DNA of 5,415 nt from Pseudomonadota bacterium. Lineage in GTDB: Bacteria; Pseudomonadota; Alphaproteobacteria; Acetobacterales; Acetobacteraceae. This document shows positions 1 to 4,802 of this stretch, piece by piece. The position numbers and the translations under genes were made by a program. The notes under the pieces were generated by a model. It worked only from the letters and a program-made list of their open reading frames with translations, was not told the DNA's origin and made no database searches. The DNA is taken from the NCBI GenBank assembly GCA_021828605.1, contig JAJZEG010000050.1, positions 1 through 5,415 of the forward strand, in the 5' to 3' direction. The stretch's first letter is position 1. Each line of letters begins with the position of its first letter.

Positions 1-27
1 GATTCCACCCAGATGATTATCGCGCTT

Positions 28-58
28 AGCGTGTTTCTCACATGATGAGAAACACGCT
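28..58. repeat. Inner hairpin of repeat unit 1
   Basis: AGCGTGTTTCTCA at 28-40 and TGAGAAACACGCT at 46-58 form a perfect 13-bp inverted repeat around the 5-base loop CATGA. As RNA or single-stranded DNA it would fold stably from either strand. It sits in the centre of the longer 18-bp outer inverted repeat. No T-run follows the stem, so an intrinsic terminator is not the obvious reading. Confidence 0.85.
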
Positions 59-131
59 GCTCCTATTTTGGCGGGCAATTTCAATCATCTGAGTGGAATC
101 TTGTGATTCCACCCAGATGATTATCGCCCTT

Positions 132-162
132 AGCGTGTTTCTCACATGATGAAAAACACGCT
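132..162. repeat. Inner hairpin of repeat unit 2
   Basis: This is the counterpart of the hairpin at 28-58, with the same 13-base arms and CATGA loop. The change to A at 153 creates one C-A mismatch in the stem on this strand. On the opposite strand the same position reads as a G-U wobble, which an RNA would tolerate. Confidence 0.8.
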
Positions 163-298
163 GCTCCTATTTTGGCGGGCAATTTCAATCATCTGAGTGG
201 AATCTTGCGATTCCACCCCGATGATTATCGCCCTTAGCCTTCCATCCTGCCGCGAAGTATGACAACCTAAGCGTGTTATGAAGCAGGGTAGGCTGGCG

Positions 299-1006
299 AT
301 GAGCGAGGTGTCGGCGTTGGGGAATCGGGGGTCGCACCGGACCCGGTTGCTCGACCGGCTGTTGCAGGCGGGAGCAGAATCGCTCACGGATCACGAAGTT
401 TTGGCGATGATTTTATCAGCCGCCGCGCCAACCAGCGACAGCTCGGGTACAGCGCACCAATTAATCAAGCGTTTCGGGTCGTTTTCCCAGGCCATCACCG
501 CGCCGTTGGCCGAGTTGATCGCGATTGACGGGGTTGGCGAGGCGGGGGCGGCGGCGCTGAAACTGGTGCAGGCCGCGGCAGGGCGACTGGCCCCTGCGGG
601 ATGGCTGGCGCAGGGGGCGCCGGTTTATCGGCCGTTAGTGCATAATTGGGATCGGCTGATTGAGTATTTGACCGCCATTCTGGCGCGTGAGCGGGTTGAA
701 CAGATGCGCATCCTGTATTTGGATCGGCGCAATCGGTTGATCGCTGACGATGTCGAGCGGCTTGGGGTCATTGATTATTGCACACTCGATCCGCGCTTGC
801 TGATCAAGCGCGCGCATGACAAGCAAGCGAGCGCGATTATTTTGGTGCATTTTCATCCCCACGGTGCGCCGGCGCCCTCCAGCGCCGCCATCGCACTGGC
901 GCGCGCCCTTAAGCAAGCCGCCACCGGACTCGCGATCGTGCTGCATGATCATGTGATTATCGGCGGCGGTGCCTGGGTGAGTATGAAACGGCTCGGCTTG
1001 TTATGA
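299..1006 (+). CDS. radC: RadC-family (JAB/MPN domain) protein with incomplete JAMM motif
   Basis: This 235-residue protein has the two-part RadC layout. An N-terminal helical segment (about 10-98) carries a helix-hairpin-helix-like IDGVGEAGAAALK at 76-88. A C-terminal JAB/MPN domain (about 110-235) contains QMRILYLDRRNRLI and HDHVIIGGGAWVSM. RadC proteins resemble JAMM metallopeptidases; despite the name, their role in DNA repair is doubtful and the true function is unsettled. The family metal site is normally a Glu in a PRE motif, then HNHPSG and SxxD. Here the histidines survive (H184, H186 in HFHPHG), but PRE reads PRL (L167) and SxxD ends in Ala (A197), so catalysis by the standard mechanism is doubtful. 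The start at 299 is preferred over ATG 278 because AGG at 290-292 lies 6 bases before it; 278 has no Shine-Dalgarno and adds only seven residues. The stop overlaps the stop of the convergent methyltransferase. No strong promoter is visible in 239-298. Confidence 0.9.
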   Translation: MSEVSALGNRGSHRTRLLDRLLQAGAESLTDHEVLAMILSAAAPTSDSSGTAHQLIKRFGSFSQAITAPLAELIAIDGVGEAGAAALKLVQAAAGRLAPAGWLAQGAPVYRPLVHNWDRLIEYLTAILARERVEQMRILYLDRRNRLIADDVERLGVIDYCTLDPRLLIKRAHDKQASAIILVHFHPHGAPAPSSAAIALARALKQAATGLAIVLHDHVIIGGGAWVSMKRLGLL

Positions 1007-1765
1007 AGCCCAACCGGTCAACACGCCGAGTTGCAGCGTGACCGCAGCCACCCTGTCCGGTGGCGCCAAGCGGGCGAGTGCGTCGGCGAATAATAGATCT
1101 GGCGGGATGGTGCGCGCCCGCGCGATCAGGGCGTTCGACTCGCCCGCATCCTGCAGGTCGCGCAACAGGCCGAGCCGGTCGCGATATTCAAAGCGGATAC
1201 TGTCACGCTCGGCGACCGGCAGCGCGAATCCTGCGCGTTGCAGCAAGGCAGCGCAATCGGCCAATTCGGGGAATGGCGCGATGCGCGGCGCGGCGCCGCC
1301 GGTCAAGGCGATATCCGCATCGAGCAGGGCTGTCCGTAATTCGGCCAAACTGCCCGCCAGCGGCAGGCTGGCGAGGAACAATCCGCCGGGGCGCAACATG
1401 CGGCGCAACTGCACCAGGGTTCCCGGCAAATCATTCACCCAATGCAGCGCGCAATGGGCGATAATCAAATCGAATGATTGCGCCGCGAAGGGGATGGCTT
1501 CCGCATCAATCACCACATCCGCAAAGAGCGGCGTTGCCAGATCAGCACAGATCACCGGGATCCCGCGTGCCGCGAGCAAAGGGGCCACCGCGCCACGCCC
1601 GCCAATATCGAGCGCGCGGGTGAATTTTACCGCGCTGTCATCGAGCCGGTCGAGTACCCGGCTGGCCAGCTCATCGAGCACCGGGCGCAGGCGGGCGAGG
1701 CGGGCGGCCGCGCGGCGCCGATGCGCGCGCTTGGCTTTGGCATCAAAAATGATTGTCTGGCTCAT
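1001..1765 (-). CDS. SAM-dependent methyltransferase-like protein, NDUFAF5/BioC type
   Basis: This 254-residue cytoplasmic protein opens with IFDAKAKRAHRRRAA (6-20), the N-terminal signature shared by alphaproteobacterial relatives of NDUFAF5. A class I Rossmann methyltransferase fold follows: motif I at 51-60 (ALDIGGRGAV), an acidic residue after strand 2 (D75), FDLIIAHCALHWVNDLP at 98-114, and the post-motif LRRMLRPGGLFLASLP at 120-135. Human NDUFAF5 hydroxylates an arginine of the complex I subunit NDUFS7 during assembly, and BioC methylates malonyl-ACP. The N-terminal motif makes the first relative more likely, but the substrate cannot be read from sequence. Motif I is degenerate: the second and third glycines of DxGxGxG are Arg57 and Ala59. 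The start at 1765 has no nearby Shine-Dalgarno (a GGAAGG lies 17 bases upstream), and no other Met occurs before residue 123. It is divergent from comF across 42 bp and convergent with radC. Confidence 0.88.
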   Translation of the reverse strand: MSQTIIFDAKAKRAHRRRAAARLARLRPVLDELASRVLDRLDDSAVKFTRALDIGGRGAVAPLLAARGIPVICADLATPLFADVVIDAEAIPFAAQSFDLIIAHCALHWVNDLPGTLVQLRRMLRPGGLFLASLPLAGSLAELRTALLDADIALTGGAAPRIAPFPELADCAALLQRAGFALPVAERDSIRFEYRDRLGLLRDLQDAGESNALIARARTIPPDLLFADALARLAPPDRVAAVTLQLGVLTGWAS

Positions 1766-1807
1766 CGATGTCTGTTTGCACGCCTTCCCGCCGACGGAGA
1801 AGCCCTG

Positions 1808-2542
1808 ATGTGGTTAATGGCCAGCAGCCTGTTGAACGCCGTGCTTCCCGCGCATTGCCTGGGATGCAGCGACATTGTGGATCAAAATGGCTTGCTGTGC
1901 GGCGATTGTTTCAAAACCATCGACTTCATCACCGATCCGGTCTGTCGTCAGTGCGGGATGCCTTTGGAGCATGATGAAGGACTATGCACCAGCTGCGATT
2001 GGGCGCCCCAGCGGTTTCGCGCGGCGCGGGCGGCCCTGCGCTACGGCCCCGGCGCCAAGCGGCTCATTTTACCGTTCAAATACTCGGATCGACCAGAAGC
2101 GGCGCGCGGCCTTGCGACGCTGATGATGCGCCCCGGCGCGTTGATGCTCGCCCAGGCCGATTATGTGGTGCCGGTGCCCCTGCATCGGCGGCGATTGGCG
2201 CGACGCGGCTACAACCAGGCCGGATTATTGGCGCGCGCGCTTGGCAAGGTCGCGAAACGTCCGGTGTTGATCGACGCGCTGGCCCGCACCCGCGCCACCC
2301 CTGCCCTCGCCTCGCTCGACCAAGATGCGCGCGCGCAATGGATGTCCGGCGCGATCACGGTGCGCGCCCATCGGCGCGCCCAGATGGCGGGCAAGGTTAT
2401 TGTGCTCATCGATGATGTATTGACCTCGGGGGCGACCGCCTCGGCTTGCGCCGGGGCCTTGCTCGACGCGGGCGCCGAGGCGGTGGATGTGTTGGCGCTG
2501 GCCCGCGTTGCTGACCAGAACGACGATGAGGATTATGCGTAA
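1808..2542 (+). CDS. comF: ComF family protein (zinc finger plus phosphoribosyltransferase fold)
   Basis: This 244-residue protein has the ComF/GntX architecture. The N-terminal zinc-binding region has four cysteine pairs (C17/C20, C31/C34, C46/C49, C60/C63). A type I phosphoribosyltransferase domain follows, with YVVPVPLHRRRLARRGYNQA at 119-138 and the PRPP-loop motif VLIDDVLTSGAT at 199-210. Family members assist natural transformation (ComFC in Bacillus and Helicobacter) or use of DNA as a nutrient (GntX in E. coli). They are thought to act at the inner face of the membrane on incoming single-stranded DNA. The length is typical. The reading frame is open back to 1478, but that part only runs antisense to the methyltransferase. 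ATG 1808 is chosen because GGAGA at 1796-1800 precedes it by 7 bases and family homology starts here. It is first in a forward cluster with grxC and DUF1178. Its promoter must lie in or upstream of the 42-bp divergent gap. Confidence 0.93.
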   Translation: MWLMASSLLNAVLPAHCLGCSDIVDQNGLLCGDCFKTIDFITDPVCRQCGMPLEHDEGLCTSCDWAPQRFRAARAALRYGPGAKRLILPFKYSDRPEAARGLATLMMRPGALMLAQADYVVPVPLHRRRLARRGYNQAGLLARALGKVAKRPVLIDALARTRATPALASLDQDARAQWMSGAITVRAHRRAQMAGKVIVLIDDVLTSGATASACAGALLDAGAEAVDVLALARVADQNDDEDYA

Positions 2543-2626
2543 CAGGTTAGGCTGAAAAACAATCAAAGCGCGGCACGCCCCTTGTGTGGCCGCACGACTT
2601 GCGTATGTCTCCGCTTGGAGATCATG

Positions 2627-2884
2627 ATGCCGCAGATTGAAATATATACCCAAGCTTTTTGCCCGTATTGCAGCCGCGCGGTGAGCCTGCTGCGCCGCAA
2701 GGCCGTGGCCTTCACCGAAATCGATGCGCCCAATGGCAGCGCCGCGCGGCGCGATGCCCTCGCCCGTTCGGGCGGACAATCGACCGTGCCGCAGATTTTT
2801 ATCGATGGGCGCTCGATTGGCGGCTGCGACGCGTTGATGGCGCTCGAGCAAGGCGGCGCGCTCGACAGGCTGCTGGCGGTTTGA
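2627..2884 (+). CDS. grxC: Glutaredoxin 3 (GrxC)
   Basis: This 85-residue dithiol glutaredoxin is the normal length for GrxC. The active site is CPYC (C12, C15), preceded by IEIYTQAF. The cis-proline segment TVPQIFIDG (53-61) and the glutathione-binding IGGCDAL (64-70) are intact. It would reduce protein disulfides and glutathione mixed disulfides in the cytosol using glutathione. The frame extends back to 2582, but those codons look unlike the family. GGAG at 2617-2620 lies 6 bases before ATG 2627 and only 3 before ATG 2624, so 2627 is favoured, with 2624 a one-residue alternative. It lies 84 bp downstream of comF and 51 bp upstream of the DUF1178 gene, all on the same strand. I see no terminator between them, so co-transcription is likely. 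Confidence 0.96.
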   Translation: MPQIEIYTQAFCPYCSRAVSLLRRKAVAFTEIDAPNGSAARRDALARSGGQSTVPQIFIDGRSIGGCDALMALEQGGALDRLLAV

Positions 2885-2935
2885 ACGCGCTACCCGCGAT
2901 GCGCGCCGATTGGACCCGATGAGGTCGGGGTATCG

Positions 2936-3472
2936 ATGATCCATTATGCGTTACGCTGCGCCGAGGGTCACGGCTTTGATGGCTGGTTCAAAGGCAGCGC
3001 CGAGTTCGACCGGTTGGCGCAGGCGCATTTGCTGTCATGCCCGCATTGCGGCGTCGACAGAGTGGACCGCGCGATGATGGCGCCCCGGATTAGTAAAGGA
3101 AAGCGCGGCCAAGAGCGCACCCAGCCTGATATCGAACCGAGCTTGACATCAGAGGCCGATACGGCACCGCCGAACCGACCCCTGCGCGCGCGGGCCGATG
3201 GGGCGGCTGTGAGCAAGCCTGCGCCAAATGCCGCACTTGGCGCACCGATCCCGGATGCGGTGCGCGCGGTTTTGGCCAAATTGCGCGCAGAAGTGGAGGC
3301 GCAGTGTGATTATGTGGGTGACCGGTTCGCGGACGAGGCGCGGCGGATTCATCAAGGCAGCGCCCCGGCGCGTGGTATTTATGGGGAAGCAACGCGCGAC
3401 GATGTGGAGATGCTGATCGAGGACGGGATCGATGTTACACCGATCCCGTTGGTACCCCGCGCTGATAGTTGA
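2936..3472 (+). CDS. DUF1178 family protein (zinc-ribbon-like)
   Basis: This 178-residue protein belongs to DUF1178, a widespread proteobacterial family of unknown function. The N-terminal domain (1-50) has C8, H12 and the pair C35/C38 in LLSCPHCG, followed by the family's MMAP motif (47-50), suggesting a zinc ribbon. A low-complexity Pro/Ala/Arg-rich linker (about 52-105) leads to the C-terminal domain with YVGDRFADEARRIHQG and RGIYGEATRDDVEMLIEDGI, both strongly typical of the family. No signal peptide or membrane segment is seen, so it is probably cytosolic. The start ATG 2936 follows GGGG (2927-2930) at 5 bases. In many alphaproteobacteria this family sits beside grxC and a carbon-nitrogen hydrolase gene; here it follows grxC directly without that hydrolase. 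A 9-bp hairpin lies near the 3' end of the gene. Confidence 0.93.
   Translation: MIHYALRCAEGHGFDGWFKGSAEFDRLAQAHLLSCPHCGVDRVDRAMMAPRISKGKRGQERTQPDIEPSLTSEADTAPPNRPLRARADGAAVSKPAPNAALGAPIPDAVRAVLAKLRAEVEAQCDYVGDRFADEARRIHQGSAPARGIYGEATRDDVEMLIEDGIDVTPIPLVPRADS
3423..3449. repeat. 9-bp perfect inverted repeat near the 3' end of the DUF1178 gene
   Basis: ACGGGATCG (3423-3431) and CGATCCCGT (3441-3449) pair perfectly around the 9-base loop ATGTTACAC. The hairpin lies inside the last codons of the DUF1178 gene, about 20 bases before its stop. No T-run follows directly; the nearest (3488-3493) is almost 40 bases on. It is therefore not a standard intrinsic terminator, but it could protect or define the 3' end of the comF-grxC-DUF1178 transcript. 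Confidence 0.45.
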
Positions 3473-3491
3473 AATTGGCGAGTCTGGATTT

Positions 3492-3773
3492 TTACTGCGC
3501 TTTTTTCGGGTCTTTGATTTTTTTGAGCTGCTGCGCGTTGAGTTCCTCGGCGGTGAGTTTTTTCTGCTTGGCCAGTTTTTTCTCGTGGACGGCCAGCTCA
3601 TGACCGGCGATGCAGCCCCCCAGGGCACCAAGGATGGCATGGTGATGGGCTTCATGCCCGGCGATGCCGCCGACCACGGCGCCCGATAGGCACCCGACCG
3701 CCTGGGCCTGACCGATGGAACCGGCAATGAGCGCAAAAACGACGGTGGAGCGAATTAGGGTGGTTTTTACCAT
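3492..3773 (-). CDS. Small exported histidine-rich glycine-zipper protein, function unknown
   Basis: This 93-residue protein belongs to no family I recognise by name. Residues 1-25 form a signal peptide: MVKT with Lys3, hydrophobic core LIRSTVVFALIAGSI, and an AQA cleavage site before V26. AVGC at 25-28 could instead be read as a weak lipobox, making C28 a lipidated residue. Residues 30-60 hold two Gly-rich blocks of similar pattern (GAVVGGIAGHE and GALGGCIAGHE), typical of glycine-zipper membrane-associated segments. They are separated by EAHHHA, with histidines at 40, 43-45, 58 and 63. The tail (64-93) is highly charged and lysine-rich and probably helical. It likely sits in the periplasm or outer membrane; metal binding is a speculation from the histidines. 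The start at 3773 is set by a strong GAGGAGG (3782-3788) 8 bases upstream; an extension to 3830 lacks this and would hide the signal peptide. It is convergent with DUF1178 (19-bp gap). Confidence 0.82.
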   Translation of the reverse strand: MVKTTLIRSTVVFALIAGSIGQAQAVGCLSGAVVGGIAGHEAHHHAILGALGGCIAGHELAVHEKKLAKQKKLTAEELNAQQLKKIKDPKKAQ

Positions 3774-3781
3774 TATTGAAG

Positions 3782-3788
3782 CCTCCTC
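3782..3788 (-). promoter_or_regulatory. Strong Shine-Dalgarno for the small exported protein
   Basis: The reverse strand reads GAGGAGG, 8 bases before ATG at 3773. It is the best ribosome-binding site in the window and fixes the start over the longer frame that opens at 3830. It suggests efficient translation of the small protein. Confidence 0.8.
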
Positions 3789-3801
3789 ATGATGATGCGC
3801 T

Positions 3802-3830
3802 ACGATAACATCGCCATTTCGGATTGTCAC
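3802..3830 (-). promoter_or_regulatory. Candidate sigma70-type promoter of the small exported protein gene
   Basis: Reading the reverse strand, GTGACA (3825-3830, five of six matches to TTGACA) is followed after exactly 17 bases by TATCGT (3802-3807, four of six matches to TATAAT). Transcription would begin near 3795, giving a leader of about 22 bases containing the GAGGAGG site. The -35 box overlaps an imperfect dyad (TTCAC-N6-GTGAC) that could be an operator. It is the only reasonable promoter I see in the 101-bp gap, and would make this gene independent of the hydrolase gene behind it. Confidence 0.45.
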
Positions 3831-3874
3831 GTAATTGTGAACGCGACCGGATTGGATTGCTGATCAGCCTGCGT

Positions 3875-4711
3875 TTACGCGGCGGCGGACCATTGACCGC
3901 CTTGTTCGGTTGCCCGCGCTTCGGTTTGTAATTTGAGTAAATGGGCCAGCACGTTGCGTTCGGCGGCCATTTTCAGCATCGGGTGCTGCTTGGCGTAGAG
4001 TTTGGCGGCGAGGTCGGGGATGGTGCTGGGCTCGGCGCGCAACGCATCGAGGATGGCCGCTTCGCGGCGATGGCGATGGGCCAGCATTTCGGTGACCAGA
4101 TCGCGCGGATGCCAGAGCAGCGGGCCGTGGCCGGGCAGGTAAGCCACCTCGCTGCGCGGCAGCAGCAGGTTCAGGCTGGCATAATAAGCCAGCATATCGC
4201 CATCGGGCGGATTGACGATGGAGGATGACCAGGACATCACATGATCCGCGCTGAACAGCACCGGACCGGTGCCCGGCGCGTCCCAGGCGAAGGCCAGATG
4301 GTCGCTGGCATGGCCGGGCGTGTGCAGCACGGTGAGCCCGGCCAGATTATCCCCATCATTCAGCTTGATATCAGGGGTGAAGGCCACTGTGGCCGAGCGG
4401 GCAAAGCCATGGGTCGGTGCGCCGGTCGCGGCTTGGAGCGCGCGGGTCGCACCGCGATGGTCATTATGGGTGTGCGACAGCAAAATCCGGCGAACCGGCT
4501 GATCGCCCGCCGCCGTCACCACATCCTGCACATGCTGCGCATCATCGGGGCCGGGATCGAGAATGGTCAGCCCGTCAGGATGAGTGATCAGATAGGTGTT
4601 GGTGCCGTGATAGGTCATCACGCCGGGATTGCGGGCGACGACGCGGCGCACGCCGGGGATAACATCGAGCGCGACACCACGGGGCGGTTCAGCTTCGGTC
4701 AGAAAGGGCAT
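3875..4711 (-). CDS. Metallo-beta-lactamase-fold hydrolase, LACTB2-like with C-terminal winged helix
   Basis: This 278-residue protein has a full metallo-hydrolase motif set: GTNTYLI (36-42), the metal-binding HTHNDH (H80, H82, D84, H85), TPGHASDH (H134), SADH (D156) and LPGHGP (H195). Residues about 205-265 look like the winged-helix domain (BLACT_WH) found in LACTB2-type proteins, with IPDLAAKLYA and a helix near NVLAHLLKLQTE. Human LACTB2 is a mitochondrial endoribonuclease; many bacterial relatives are annotated as hydrolases or glyoxalase II-like, so the substrate here is uncertain. No signal peptide is present, so it should be cytosolic, probably with two zinc ions. The Shine-Dalgarno is weak (AGG at 4720-4722, 8 bases before the start). 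It is divergent from the DUF445 gene across 91 bp. The downstream small gene on the same strand is 101 bp away with its own promoter candidate. Confidence 0.92.
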   Translation of the reverse strand: MPFLTEAEPPRGVALDVIPGVRRVVARNPGVMTYHGTNTYLITHPDGLTILDPGPDDAQHVQDVVTAAGDQPVRRILLSHTHNDHRGATRALQAATGAPTHGFARSATVAFTPDIKLNDGDNLAGLTVLHTPGHASDHLAFAWDAPGTGPVLFSADHVMSWSSSIVNPPDGDMLAYYASLNLLLPRSEVAYLPGHGPLLWHPRDLVTEMLAHRHRREAAILDALRAEPSTIPDLAAKLYAKQHPMLKMAAERNVLAHLLKLQTEARATEQGGQWSAAA

Positions 4712-4740
4712 GGGGATTGCCTAATGGGTGAACCGCCTAT

Positions 4741-4773
4741 CGGCAAGGGCCGATTGCTGGTGGGCTCTTGCCG
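4741..4773. repeat. 11-bp inverted repeat in the divergent hydrolase/DUF445 spacer
   Basis: CGGCAAGGGCC (4741-4751) and GGCTCTTGCCG (4763-4773) pair over 11 positions, with one G-U wobble, around an 11-base loop. It sits in the middle of the 91-bp region between two divergent start codons. It could be an operator for a shared regulator or a hairpin in the 5' leader of either gene. Its distance to both starts (about 30 bases) suits a regulatory role. No clear promoter boxes are visible to pair with it. Confidence 0.45.
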
Positions 4774-4802
4774 CACCGGGTCGGCTGCGCCACATCGGGA
4801 TC

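Larger units (their letters stand above)
1..238. repeat. 104-bp palindromic tandem repeat (two full units plus a 30-bp partial third)
   Basis: Units run 1-104 and 105-208, and a truncated copy runs 209-238. The two full units differ at only three positions (24/128 G to C, 49/153 G to A, 104/208 T to C). The partial copy matches the second unit except at 219 (A to C) and diverges after 238. Each unit is a nested palindrome: an outer 18-bp inverted repeat (1-18 against 83-100, one mismatch) encloses a second inverted repeat (28-58). Neighbouring units are joined by a 4-base linker, so the junctions at 93-112 and 197-216 are also 8-bp inverted repeats. The array is more AT-rich than the flanking genes and contains no plausible gene. 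The left end is cut by the window, so more units may lie upstream. It could be a MITE-like or REP-like palindromic element, or remnants of insertion-sequence ends. No transposase is visible here to decide. Confidence 0.93.

Noticed and set aside
1..238. CRISPR array
   Set aside because: The units are contiguous 104-bp repeats without variable spacers, and no cas genes are present.
142..394. Reverse-strand frames crossing the repeats and the radC start
   Set aside because: They read through palindromic repeat DNA into the antisense of radC, with no recognisable domain or ribosome-binding site.
1478..1807. N-terminal extension of comF by 110 residues
   Set aside because: The extension lies antisense to the methyltransferase and resembles no ComF protein; ATG 1808 has a good Shine-Dalgarno and matches the family start.
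1038..1808. Long forward-strand open frame (256 residues)
   Set aside because: It is antisense to the methyltransferase gene; its translation is Ser/Arg/Ala-rich with no domain, typical of a shadow frame in GC-rich DNA.
2564..2595. Possible hairpin between comF and grxC
   Set aside because: Only a 5-bp stem (GCGGC with GCCGC) with a large loop and no T-run; too weak to call a terminator.
2225..2944. Reverse-strand open frame of 239 residues
   Set aside because: It runs antisense across comF and grxC, is rich in Arg/Ala/His without motifs, and both forward genes are well supported.
3149..3736. Reverse-strand 195-residue frame
   Set aside because: It overlaps both the DUF1178 gene and the small exported protein in a different frame; its basic, Ser/Pro-rich translation is a frame artefact.
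3859..3868. 10-bp palindrome GCTGATCAGC just beyond the hydrolase stop
   Set aside because: It has no loop and no following T-run, so it is not a terminator; a palindrome this short may be chance.
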